From NCBI GenBank assembly GCA_002270565.1, contig NQMI01000001.1, forward strand, positions 63,973-127,972: a DNA stretch of 64,000 nucleotides, read 5' to 3'. The notes beneath the pieces were generated by a model. That model ran no database searches. It had not been told where the DNA came from and worked only from the letters and a program-made list of their open reading frames with translations. Made by a program: the position numbers and the translations under genes. Shown in pieces: positions 44,822-54,983 of the stretch. The stretch is from Stenocarpella maydis. Its lineage: Eukaryota > Ascomycota > Sordariomycetes > Diaporthales > Diaporthaceae. Numbering within the stretch: position 1 is the first letter of the stretch; the number at the start of each line of letters is the position of its first letter.

Positions 44822-47083
44822 TTACTTGATCTTCCCCATGATCGTCTCTGGGCCCCTGTCGACGACGATGGATGCCGCCCTGCTCTTAACAGCGTTCAGC
44901 ATGCTCCTTTCAAAGTCGTCCCTCGACCTCAGCACCGCCTCCACCCAGCCGAGCTGCAGGTCCCAGTAAGACCGCTTGAAGTTCTCAAAAACGTCCGGAA
45001 TCGCCTCTTTCGGCTGCGTCAGCAGCTCCAGGAAGTTCTCCGTCACTCGCCATGTCTGCTTCACAACCTCGCTGACGTCCGGCCTCTCCAGCTGGTCGAA
45101 GAAGTCGAAGGCCGCGGACAGGTCGTCAAACAGCTTGTCGCTAAACATGTCGGACCTTCGGAACTTTGCGCCCTTGTTCCTCACAGACGACAGGTATCTG
45201 ATTAGGAGCTCGTCCGCGAAGATCTCGATGAAGATGTCCACTATGCTGTGATGAAGCACCAGCTTGTAGTCCTCAACATAGTCCTGGAAGGTGTAGATGA
45301 TCTGCTTCATCGCCTGGCCAGTGTACCATTTTGGCGTGAAGAAATCTGACATGACGGACTTGAAGTCCACCGCAAAGATGAGGCGGGCGAACTTGGTGAT
45401 ACACCATGTACTGAAGTCCACATAACCGTCGCGAAGGGCCGCGACCTCGTTCTCGGCACGCTCCATGTATTGCGGTGTGACCAGCGGCTCGAATTTCTGC
45501 TTGAAGCTTGTCAGATATGCGAAACGACCCTCTTCCTCGTTGTCGTCGATGCAGGCGATCTGGTCGTTGGCGGTCGCCACAAGCCAGTCGTGAAGGGTTT
45601 GGAATCCGTCAAGCTCTGGTTCTTTTCCTGACTCGAACCTGGCTGCCTCGGTTTCCAGCATCCTTTGCCATCCTTCTTGCCTCTGTCGCAGTCTCAGGAA
45701 CATGGCATCCACAACTCCTTCGACAACATCCGCTCGTTGAGAGCTTGCGGCACCATCGAGTTGCTCTCTAAGCATCCTCCACATGTCCACAAGGTTCTTC
45801 GTACGGAAATACCCATACTCGTCTGCGTCTAAGTTTGCCCCCTCCACGTTGCGGTTGGTGAAATCCTTTTGTTCCTGTTTGAAGATGCGGTCCACCCACT
45901 CGTCCAGGAATTTGATGATCACCGATCGGAAGTCGCGGACCAGGTCTGCCTCCCTGTTATCGATGACGTGAGGCACCAACTGCTCTTGTGTGAATCCCAG
46001 CTTTTTCATCTTCTTGTAGTATTTTTCTGGCCAGTTAATAACTTCGAGGGTGTTGGCTGAACTGCTTTCGGGATCGTCAACCACTCCGATCAGGAAGTCG
46101 TGCATCAGGCCGTGGTATATATCTGCGTAGGCTTTGAAGATCTTCCACTTTTTAGGCATCAGAGGAACCAGGCCTATCCGGACCGCGTTGAGGTCGTTGA
46201 AGTACCACTTCATGATTTTTTCCAGTTTTGTCGGGTCGTCGAGGAACTGCTCTCGACTTTCAGTAAACTGCGCCTCTGCAAAGGCCTTGACTGCCTGCAT
46301 GAACTTGTCCTTGTAGCCCCGCACGGTCTTGGCTCCGTCGGTGATGCTTTGAAATCGAGTTGCCATCTCCTTGTGGTCTTTAAGTGCTTCTTGCAGGGCT
46401 AGTACCCTTTGGTCACTCTTCTCCTCTGCCTCAATGATGACGGCGAAGCGCACGATCAGACCGTTGTTCTCGGCGGTAACAAGGTTGATCAGACTCGTAG
46501 CGATCAAATCCACGTGCTCGTCAAACCACTTAATCGCCCCGTCCAAGCGCTGGAAGTAATCCTCCAGCGTCAACTGCAGATCTTGTTCCCCACTCCTCTG
46601 TATTTGCTCGATGGCATCGTCTCGTATGTTTCGCAGCTGTGTCAGCTCGTAGTGGATTGGGAGCAGGTTCGCCATGTTCTCCTGGTCCTCCTGGTCGGCA
46701 CGAAGCATATTCTCAACGCCTGCCAGCCTGTCGTTGAACGTCTCGAGGTTCTTCCGCATAGCCTCCACTGCGCCGAAGTTCCGGTGCGCCTGCGACACCA
46801 GGTTGATGGTTGCGAAATCCTTGATCATGTTCTGCGACTCCGAGCACAGCTTGTCGATCTTCATCATCTCCTCCTTGATTTGCTGAACGGCCTTTTGCCC
46901 CTCTGTCAGTCCGTTTATTCCTGACTGTGTTGTCTCGAGCTGTTCGCGGAGACCGCTCCTCAGTTGCCCATCGACGGCGCCCTTCTTGCGGGTGAATTCC
47001 TGCTTCATCGCTGTGATCTTGTCGAGGTCGTCCGGGATCCGGAGCAGCTCAGAGAGCTTGACCTGGGGAGCGTCCATCGCCAT
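44822..47083 (-). CDS. SEC6: Exocyst complex subunit Sec6
   Basis: Subunit of the exocyst, which tethers secretory vesicles at the growing hyphal tip and septa. Intronless, 753 residues, the normal length. The N-terminal half is helical and coiled-coil (LREQLETTQSGINGLTEGQK, IKEEMMKIDKLCSESQNMI). The rest is helical bundles with Sec6-typical phrases: KIMKWYFNDLNAVRIGLVPL, PKKWKIFKAYADIYHGLMHD, YFRTKNLVDMWRMLREQLD, and the C-terminal FKRSYWDLQLGWVEAVLRSR. Two ATGs are possible at the start (MAM); the first is given. Sec6 pairs with Sec8 and binds SNAREs in yeast. Confidence 0.95.
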   Translation of the reverse strand: MAMDAPQVKLSELLRIPDDLDKITAMKQEFTRKKGAVDGQLRSGLREQLETTQSGINGLTEGQKAVQQIKEEMMKIDKLCSESQNMIKDFATINLVSQAHRNFGAVEAMRKNLETFNDRLAGVENMLRADQEDQENMANLLPIHYELTQLRNIRDDAIEQIQRSGEQDLQLTLEDYFQRLDGAIKWFDEHVDLIATSLINLVTAENNGLIVRFAVIIEAEEKSDQRVLALQEALKDHKEMATRFQSITDGAKTVRGYKDKFMQAVKAFAEAQFTESREQFLDDPTKLEKIMKWYFNDLNAVRIGLVPLMPKKWKIFKAYADIYHGLMHDFLIGVVDDPESSSANTLEVINWPEKYYKKMKKLGFTQEQLVPHVIDNREADLVRDFRSVIIKFLDEWVDRIFKQEQKDFTNRNVEGANLDADEYGYFRTKNLVDMWRMLREQLDGAASSQRADVVEGVVDAMFLRLRQRQEGWQRMLETEAARFESGKEPELDGFQTLHDWLVATANDQIACIDDNEEEGRFAYLTSFKQKFEPLVTPQYMERAENEVAALRDGYVDFSTWCITKFARLIFAVDFKSVMSDFFTPKWYTGQAMKQIIYTFQDYVEDYKLVLHHSIVDIFIEIFADELLIRYLSSVRNKGAKFRRSDMFSDKLFDDLSAAFDFFDQLERPDVSEVVKQTWRVTENFLELLTQPKEAIPDVFENFKRSYWDLQLGWVEAVLRSRDDFERSMLNAVKSRAASIVVDRGPETIMGKIK

Positions 47084-47972
47084 CCTTGAGTATTGGGTAT
47101 CGACGGCCGCGGTGGCAGGTAGACTGTTTGCAGTTCACACCATCACTCGTCGCAAGAGCATGGAGAGATGGAACTCCCGTTTGGAGCTGGATTTCGCAGA
47201 CTCGAATCGTCCCGTACCTAGATTGGTGATCAATAGGTTGACGTCGGACTACCCCCGAAGCCTAGGCCCACCCCCACATTCAGGACCAAGCTGCCCTACA
47301 GTTCATGCAAATCAAGAGGTCCAGGCCCCGATAATGCAGTACGCCACAGAAGGCACTCTGGCTGACCTAATTATTGACTTACATTTAACTAATTCCTTCT
47401 GGCTTTTCTATCCAAAAACCATGATAAAATAAAAAGGATCCTCGACTTTCATTACTTTACTTGTATAAAGATAAAAGTGTAACCCTGTAACATTTTTCTT
47501 ATGGCTGCAAAGCTATACCTCGACCTGCCGGCACATCAGAAAGCCGGAAATCTGGTAGAGAGGGCATCAAACCCTGCATATCAAAGCCATCAGGTTATAC
47601 TTGTCATTGACCTGATTCATTTTGTCTGTGGCTCGCCATGTGCCAACTCGAATTGATCGTGGTGGGGGGGGGGGTTGCGTTGTGTTCAAGCCCGGGTGTG
47701 GTCCTCTGACGCTCAGCTTTCAATGCTCGCTATTTTAGTCGAGTAGGAGCTACGTATTTTTCAACGGGTGATCGTATAAATAGAATTCATGTGTATTTGA
47801 TCATTAACATGTCGTCTATGCCCAAAACAAAGCCTCTCAGATTAACCTCTTTGTTCTACCCACTATGCCGCCCTCGGTCCAGAACCGCGTGATATTTCAG
47901 CCTAACCACCCACCCCCTCCCTCCAAGGTCGTAACATCAGTTGAAGACTACGACTTCTCTTGTAGCCTGGGA
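47084..47972. other. AT-richer spacer beside SEC6
   Basis: About 890 bp. SEC6 promoter at its left end; the right part is AT-rich with a G-run near 47663-47673. No gene recognised. Confidence 0.45.
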
Positions 47973-49200
47973 TTACAGCATCTTGAAATGCTTCTGGCTA
48001 TCCTTATTCTCTCTTCTGCACCGGCTTGCCACGATACATCTCGGATTCTGTGGCTTCCGATGTACTTTCTTCGAAGTCCTCCACGTAGATCTGGCGAATT
48101 TCCTCGAGGGTCCGGGACCCCAGTCAATCCTGGATAGGTCCCGCCAATTGAGCCTGCGCTGCATCAGAGGCTCTTCATTGTTCTCGTCGTCGGTCAAGCT
48201 GTCTGGGAATCACACGCAGGGTTGCTCCTTTTCACTCACTTGGGTATCATAGTGTCGGACACCCACGACGTGCAGCATCTCATGGGTAAGAATCTCGACT
48301 AGGTTCTGCTCCAAGGCCCTGGATTTTGCGGCCAGGATATCTTCAAGGCTGGTAGTCTTGTTTAAAAACCGCTCCTGTTCCGCACTCAGGGTGAGGCCTG
48401 CCTTGAAGACGTCGATGTGCCAATCCTTGGAATGAGAGTCCGGGAAGAGGGAATTAGCGTATAGGGGTTATTCGACGCCGAATTTGACAAAGACAGCACT
48501 ATGGAACGGATCTTGGACGAATTGAAATTTCGGCCCGACGTTATTGGCGTTGAATCTGGTTAGAACAGTGATAAGGCATCTCTGAGCCAGCGACCCTTCC
48601 TCGCATGGCTCAAAACTTGATAAATCGATGCCAATAGGAATAGGACCGTGCGTTGTTCGCCAGCGGTACATTTCATTGTTGGGACTGACATGGAAGTTGA
48701 GATCCCGCGGTCATGTTGTCCTGTTCGTGGAGCAATAGGTCGGCAAGAATGCCCATAGGAGGCTTGTGTGGCGGGACCGGAATCATTGCTACCGTATGGG
48801 CCACATATTTTCTGGGCGGAGGGCTGGTGTCAGCCATTGCATTGGGAATGAACCGTCAATGAAGCAGAGAGGAAATGTGACTATAGTTATAGGTTCTCCA
48901 GGCCTTCGATACATATCGCGCCGATATCGTCTTGCTTTCAGGGTCAGGTCCATTCCGCAATGTGAGGAACAGAGAATTATTATGGACACGAGGTGAAGTT
49001 CTAGCATCATCGATGATGAACCCTGTGTTCAATTCGGCATAGGACGGAGGTGGTGTCTCGGGACCAGGGCCGGCGACTTCCGGGTCGTGCTCGGTGTATG
49101 GTGGAGACGATCCGTTCCTGGCGGGCGGCAGGGTAACGGGAAGGGCAACTAGCGAGGTCACATCGCTAGTTGATTGGTAGTTGTGGGCTATTCCAGACAT
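47973..49200 (-). pseudogene. Metzincin-type zinc metalloprotease-like gene, broken or multiply spliced
   Basis: One minus-strand frame from about 48710 to 47973 carries a plausible metallopeptidase domain. It begins DLNFHVSPNNEMYRWR, continues with GPIPIGIDLSSFEPC and FVKFG, and reaches HEMLHVVGVRH at 48252-48284, an exact HExxHxxGxxH metzincin zinc signature. The same frame is cut by TAA (48468-48470) and TGA (48210-48212) and is bounded upstream by TGA (48711-48713). The TAA and TGA could come from CAA and CGA by C-to-T change, as RIP would give. Alternatively, each may sit in an intron: a perfect GTGAGT donor follows HYDTQ just after the zinc motif, and a pyrimidine tract ending CCAAG follows the TAA. 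A Pro-rich frame from the ATG at 49200 (MSGIAHNYQSTSD) may be the N-terminus. I cannot assemble one clean model. Confidence 0.45.
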
Positions 49201-49732
49201 TTCTGAATGCGTTAAGGTCTGTTGGCAGGTCTTGGAGAAAATGAGCAAAGAGTGGCTCGTTGTTTATAGCACAAGTTATATTGTGTTGAACAATGCTTAG
49301 ATGGCAAGATGTCTGGTAGACGAGTTCTCGGCCGAATGTCATAGACAAGAGGCAAGAGGAAGTGGGGAAGTTAGGAGAACTGGCTTCGATCGTTATATGT
49401 CAAGCACTTACCGCATTAATTAGGATAGGGCAGTCACTTGCGAGGCGTGAGCGAGGTTAAGCTTGTACAAAATACTCTTCTCGTAGATACGATAAGTAAG
49501 GCAAGACCCCGTGCCCCGGTTAAGGAGTAGGGGCTTATGGCAGTGTTATTTCAAAGTCTCGCCGATGACGGATCAACTAAGTCAAACACCCTTCACGCAC
49601 AGCCATTTCCCACGAAAAACTCTAATTTCAGCCCTATTATATTTAATTCTATAAAGTTACTAGAAGTAAGCCAAATAAATTGTTGTTTAATAGAATAAAA
49701 TTACAGTTAATTATTTATAAATGAAGATAAAT
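49201..49732. other. AT-rich gene-poor stretch
   Basis: The last 150 bp (about 49610-49740) are very AT-rich with TTTAAT/TATAAA-like words, in contrast to the GC-rich coding regions. This suggests RIP-type decay or old repeat remains. No gene. Confidence 0.45.
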
Positions 49733-50206
49733 TTATAAACAAAGTTCTTTATCGCCTAACATCTTTTCTGGCAATTGGCAGACGTCAGGTTCAATAGTAC
49801 TGCTAGCAACTATAGACCGCCTTGCCGAAAGACCATAATATCCAACCGCGAGGTTGGACCTTCTAGCAGTATATAAGAGCCGTACTGTCACAATAGCTAC
49901 CGGATCCTTTAACAGAGCCTCAGGACATGTCCGACCTGTATTGATGGCTGCTGAATGTAATGCATTTCGGCCGAGGAAGTTTCGATGATTGATTTCAGAC
50001 CCTTTCTCGATGATGAATCGGGCCGGTTCCGACTGTCGACTGTCAATGGCTCTCACCATGATACTCCCGCCCACAAATTTCAAGAAGTTAAGCACATCAG
50101 TTCTACATATGCAGTTCGTGAACATGTGTTTACGTACTCGATGAAGTCTCGGCCCTGGCAGCCCCAGTGCTTTACGTTTCACCAAATCTGCAACACATGG
50201 ACCCAT
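49733..50206 (-). pseudogene. Possible ankyrin-repeat remnant
   Basis: A 157-codon frame. Its middle reads RFIIEKGSEINHRNFLGRNA, then LHSAA, a fair match to one ankyrin repeat (LI.KGA.IN..D..GRTALH.AA). A second partial repeat may follow (PVAIVTVRLL). The frame starts and ends without recognisable splice sites, and the surroundings are AT-rich, so a decayed ankyrin gene is likelier than a working one. Confidence 0.3.
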
Positions 50207-50588
50207 GTGGTTTCCTCAAAGCGTGTCGCAAGAGGCAGAGCCCTTTATTCAATTTCTTTATGCCTAGATGCGCCCATATTGCTGGGTCAAGAGACCAGAA
50301 GACCAAAGCTTCCTTCGCATCCTCAATGCCTTTCCTACATGCGTTTCCCTCCTCATCGCTCGCTCCCTGTCAAAATGAATAAGTGAATACTGGCGTCCAA
50401 CTGGTGAGGATCTGCTGCCAATCCATTGTCTGGGATACTCGGCCAATTCAATTTCCTGCATGGTGGCCAAAAGAATAATGAAAAATTGAGAGGGAAAAAA
50501 AGGAAGAAAAAAGAATGAGGAATGAAGAAAACTCCCCCGTCAGGTTGGAAAGAGACACGTATCGGTATCACAGGCACGTAAAAGCTCC
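50207..50588. other. Spacer before the 597-residue unknown gene's 3' end
   Basis: About 380 bp with an A/G-rich stretch near 50475-50530. No gene seen. Confidence 0.45.
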
Positions 50589-52382
50589 TCAAGATGAACC
50601 CGTTGGCTCATAAAAGAGATCCGAGGGGAGTAGTATGCTAGCGTCAATCATCTCCCCCACCGGAACGCCAGAATCGTCGGGAGGTATCCTCTCAAACTTC
50701 GGCATCCAGTCCCAGCGCGGAACAAATATTACCCTCCTCTGGCTGTATGGGACGTCGTGCTCGGGAAAAGAGTCTTCGGGTCGGTGGGGGATATTGATGC
50801 GAGGGAACGGCCAAACTCCACGGTGCGAACTGCTCCGCCTTCTCGCAAAACCGGGCGTAGACGGAGGCCGGGACCCCTTCCAGCCTCGGAACTCTACGTC
50901 GGGCGGCCAGTCGACTCTCTCAGACTCAGGAAGGTCAGCAGGGATCTCGTTGAAGCAGCTTTCCATTGCCAACACCGATGACAGCCCATCGTTTGTCCTG
51001 ATGCCCTTGAACAGATCAATCCGCTGCGGCGGCGGCGGCGCCCGCTGGACGAATTTGTCGATTAGTGCTTCGCCAAAGAATAGGCAGTTGCCGTTCAGCA
51101 GCTGAGAGTGGTGACTCACCATCGCCTCGCCACTCTGTCGGGTCTGTGCTGCCTTCTCGTTCTGCTCGATCTTCTTGAGGATTCGCTTAGCTTCTGCAGC
51201 TTTCCTCTCAGCCAGCAGAGCGGCGTACTCACCAACAGACTTTGGGAGGAAAGGAGATTTATCCCAGCCGAGGTGGTGTGCTTTCTCTTGCATGCGGAAG
51301 AAGTTGGCTTTCAGACGCTCTTGGTCACTAAGCCAGTTGAGAGATTGACTCCAGCTGCCGCTGATGCGGTCAGCTTCCGAGGCAAACGCACCAGAGCCTG
51401 ACCGAGCATGCGGTGTGGTCCCCTGACGTGTGGTCTGATGGGATTCGAAACCAGAAGGCGGACCGACCACTCGTGTGGTATCGAGAACGTGCCGTGGTTC
51501 AGCTTTGGATGTAGCTGAAGACTGTGCCTGTGCCCTGTCCGGAGCCTGGAGGCTCTTAGCAGTCAGACCAGAGACATCGATCTTGGATCCTTGGCTGCTA
51601 ATGTCCTTGGGGCCATGTTCCTCGCCACACTCGCAAATAGTGTGCTGGGTGCCATTAGTTGCTGAGGAATAGCCACGTGCTCGACGAGTAATGGCAGTGT
51701 CGAAGTTTGTTTCAGTAGCTTCTGAGTGTCGGTGCAGCCGTCCGTACCACGGTGGGTGATCTGGTGATGACAATTGTTCCAGCATTGCGCGCGGGGCTGG
51801 CGGCGGGGGCCAGTGAAAGATGTGGTCGGGCAGCTCAACGACGTTGATTCGGGGGTTGGAAATGGAGGGATCGAGATACTTTCGCATATCATCGTCGTCT
51901 TGAGCTGCCAGAGTGTCAGCACGAGTGTTGCTCCTCAAGTTCGATTGCTGCAGCTTGTCTCGTCGGCGACAGATGAGTTGCAGGAGGGGCGAATCGCTCT
52001 GGTCGATATTAGAACGGGTTTCTTCAGTTGGCTCGGATGGAATCAAAGATCGAGGCTCTTCGTTTGTGCTGAAGGACTGATACCGACGAGGAATACCGTT
52101 TGCGAGAGAGGAGCTCTGGGCGTTCCCTTGAGCCAAGTTGGTCAGTCCATTACCGAGCGACGCGGTGGGAAGGTTCCATTTGACCGGCTGGCCGATCTCT
52201 GGCCAGCGAGGGACAGTGAAACCAGATGCAGCGATCGCACTAGAAACCTTTGTTCGTGTCTCTCTCATTCTGGCCTTCTGCTCTTCGAGGCTTGGCCCAT
52301 CCTTGAAAGCGCTCTTGGTGGGCCATTCAACGCTGAGAGACGCGGGCGGCTGCTTCCACGTGTCATGGTTGCAGCCCCCCAT
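50589..52382 (-). CDS. Unknown protein, 597 residues, intronless
   Basis: Not recognised. The frame is open from an ATG at 52382 (MGGCNHDTWKQPP) to a stop at 50589. The composition is protein-like, Ser/Pro/Arg-rich and mostly disordered. A short helical stretch lies near residues 30-50 (LEEQKARMRETRTKVSSAI). A likely coiled coil lies near 385-415 (YAALLAERKAAEAKRILKKI). The last ~130 residues are richer in Trp, Pro and aromatic residues (RVDWPPDVEFRGWKG, FVPRWDWMPKFERIPPDD), which may be a conserved module. A four-residue cluster, CECGEEHG, could be part of a metal site but is too short to call. There is no signal peptide or membrane segment. Good codon use supports a real gene. Confidence 0.65.
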   Translation of the reverse strand: MGGCNHDTWKQPPASLSVEWPTKSAFKDGPSLEEQKARMRETRTKVSSAIAASGFTVPRWPEIGQPVKWNLPTASLGNGLTNLAQGNAQSSSLANGIPRRYQSFSTNEEPRSLIPSEPTEETRSNIDQSDSPLLQLICRRRDKLQQSNLRSNTRADTLAAQDDDDMRKYLDPSISNPRINVVELPDHIFHWPPPPAPRAMLEQLSSPDHPPWYGRLHRHSEATETNFDTAITRRARGYSSATNGTQHTICECGEEHGPKDISSQGSKIDVSGLTAKSLQAPDRAQAQSSATSKAEPRHVLDTTRVVGPPSGFESHQTTRQGTTPHARSGSGAFASEADRISGSWSQSLNWLSDQERLKANFFRMQEKAHHLGWDKSPFLPKSVGEYAALLAERKAAEAKRILKKIEQNEKAAQTRQSGEAMVSHHSQLLNGNCLFFGEALIDKFVQRAPPPPQRIDLFKGIRTNDGLSSVLAMESCFNEIPADLPESERVDWPPDVEFRGWKGSRPPSTPGFARRRSSSHRGVWPFPRINIPHRPEDSFPEHDVPYSQRRVIFVPRWDWMPKFERIPPDDSGVPVGEMIDASILLPSDLFYEPTGSS

Positions 52383-53222
52383 GTTGACAGGTTTCTCGAC
52401 GCGCAGGTTTTATGTGATGAGATATTTCGACAGTGGACTTGAATAGATGCAGGGCGTCTGAGTATCAAGACCGATGTAGTTCAGGCCTCTTGAGTATGTC
52501 TGGAAGGGGAAGAAATCGGGTGTTCTAAGACGGTTGGGGCGATCTGAGACAAGACTGCCAGCATAGAGGTGCTAAAGGCGTCTGTGTTGAGTGAAATGAG
52601 GTAGAATCTGAGTGGTGATGTAAAAAAACGGCCACTCCCTGCAAAAAAGGTGGTCGTTAGGTTAGCAGAGGGTGGGAAGCAGATGTGGTTCTACCCCCCT
52701 TCTATCTCCCTAGTCAGCCGTTCTCAGTGCAAGTCAATTTGTGACAAAGGTCAATGGAAGCGCGAGTCTTGGTTACTACTTGCTCGCGTATCCATTCTGC
52801 TGCATGTGAAGCTCATGTTGACAGAAACGCGGTATTAACCGTGTTCTAGAATTACCTATGGGATTCGATGGGCGTCCAGCTTCTACGAATCTCATTGTTG
52901 GAACCCGCAAATGCTTCTTCGCTCATATGGGTTTTCCCGTTTGGATTAATGTCAACAAAGCACTCCCCGGATGAAAGAGATTTGATACGATCTTGTCAAA
53001 AGCCCAGCGACCTCATGGCTTGCGCTGTTAAGCCTCATGAGACAGTCTCGAAATTCTGCACTAAAGCACACAATATTTGTCCTACAGATCTCGGGACCAC
53101 AATCCAAGACTTGAGTACGTATATTGAGTACATTCATATCGACGAGATTTCTCGCTGGAAGCTGTAATTTTCAGCTACCTCCAGGCTTTTTATACTCCCA
53201 GGTATTTCCACTCGGGGCCTGA
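52383..53222. other. Upstream of the unknown gene; 3' flank of the quinone oxidoreductase
   Basis: About 840 bp. The frames at 52868-53167 (plus) and 52952-53382 (minus) show no family resemblance; the latter overlaps the oxidoreductase in another frame. No gene called. Confidence 0.45.
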
Positions 53223-54382
53223 CTAGGAAGAAATCTTCACGATCAGCTTTCCGGTGCTCTTCCGGCCAGCGAGATCGTCGTGGGCCTGCGCGACCTCCTC
53301 CATCTTGTACTCCTTTCCAATGTCCAGTTTGACCACTCCCTTGGCGACCAGGTCCAACAACTCCGCTGACCTTTGCTCCCAATCATGCCTCTCAGACACG
53401 TAGACGTCCAACCTCGGCCTGAGGAGCTTCACGTTCTTCTTCCCGAGCGCCAGCGGCCGGAAGCCCTCGATAGCACCCGATGAGTTCCCAAAAGTCACCA
53501 TGGTACCCTTCCTCCTGCAGCACTCGAGGTCATCGTCGAACGTGGCCTTCCCGATACCACTAAACACGGCATGGCAGCCCTTGCCGTCCGTCAGCCTCAT
53601 GACCTCGTCCAGGACCTTCTGGTTGGAGTAGTTGATGACGTGGTCGGCGCCGTGCCTCTTGGCAATCTCGATCTTCTCGGGCGTCGACGCCGTGCCGATG
53701 ATCGTGGCGCCGAGGTGCTTCGCCATCTGGACGATGAGCCCGCCCGTGCCCCCAGCCGCCGCGTGCACCAACACAACGTCTCCCGGCTTGACCTCGTGGG
53801 CGTCGCGCACCAGCGTCCACGCCGTCAGGCCCTGAAGGATGAGCGCGGCACCGTCCCTGTTGGACACGCCGTCCGGCAGCTTCATGAGCTTGGAGGCGTC
53901 CGGGGCGGCGTACTCGGCCATGACGTTCTGCGAGTACATGGCCACTCGGTCACCAACCTTCAGGTTGTACGATGACGGGACGCCAGAGCCCAGCTCCTCT
54001 ATGACGCCAGCCCCTTCCCGGCCGGTGATGGCGGGGAGTGCGGTGGCGTACAGGCCAGTTCTGAAGTATATGTCAATGAAGTTGACCCCTGCGCAAACGC
54101 GTTAGCACCGAGGTTTATTTATCATGCAGTGGTCTCTGTGGCCTGCTGTGGGTTGGTGAAAGTGGAGGGCTGCGGCGGACCTGCATAGTCAATCTTGACG
54201 AGGGCATCGGTTGGTCCGATTGCCGGCTTGGGGGCGTCGCCAACGTAGAGGACCGAGGAGTCCCCAGTCTTGTCATAAATCACGGCACGCATGGCGAATC
54301 TTGCAGAGGTACGGATCGGGGCGGCGTTATTCGGTCTGAGGCTTCTAAGTATGGCCTGTAGTCTTGAGCCTGACCGGAGCAT
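53223..54382 (-). CDS. Zeta-crystallin-type NADPH:quinone oxidoreductase
   Basis: Zinc-free medium-chain dehydrogenase/reductase that reduces quinones with NADPH. Exons are 54181-54382 and 53223-54088, giving 355 residues. The splice join restores DYAG|VNFIDIYFRTGLY, but the donor is GTCCGC, a poor match. Other family marks: REGAGVIEELG, VGDRVAMY, the dinucleotide motif HAAAGGTGGLIVQ, GADHVINY and STGKLIVKI at the end. The first 30 residues (MLRSGSRLQAILRSLRP...) are basic and hydroxylated like a mitochondrial presequence. A second in-frame Met at codon 31 (54292) begins MRAVIYDKTG, the usual cytosolic start. Yeast Zta1 is the closest named relative I can suggest. Confidence 0.88.
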
Positions 54383-54983
54383 AAGGGATGGATGGCTTTA
54401 CTGTCGCCACGCAGTCCGTCTACTCCAACAGGGGCCAATCGGAGTCGCTAATAACCCAGGCTACAAGAGGAGGACTCGGTTTATATATACGTCCAGCTCC
54501 ACCAGCCCCGCACTGCACACATCATTTGTCATCTGCACGTCTTTACTAATTAGCACTTGCACATCAATCCGGCAGGTTGAGAATGACCAAAGCGGTTCAC
54601 CGGGCGTGAACCATGGATATGTGTCGCCCTCGACTGCCAGAAAATCGCCAAACTCGCTACTTTCTGATGTATGTACCTAGGCATCTAGGTGGCATCAACC
54701 AGATGTCGCATCCACAACTGCCGCGTGCCAGCGAGGAAAATATGGACACTGTCTCTATGCCAGATGTCCTGACCTTCAAAAAACCACTGACAACACTTCT
54801 CACGATACGGAGAGCTGTTCTCAGAAAACAGTGCCACTCTCATTTCTCCCAAAAGTCTACTATGCCTGTATGGACACCCCCAGGTTCCAGGAGATTGACC
54901 ATAACTACATGCAGGAGCCCGTCCTGAACGTCAAGCATCCGTCTTGCTGCCACTCTCACCATTTTCCGTTGAACTACCCCAGG
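54383..54983. other. Spacer upstream of the quinone oxidoreductase
   Basis: About 600 bp, including the oxidoreductase promoter and the 3' flank of the next gene. No gene recognised. Confidence 0.45.
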
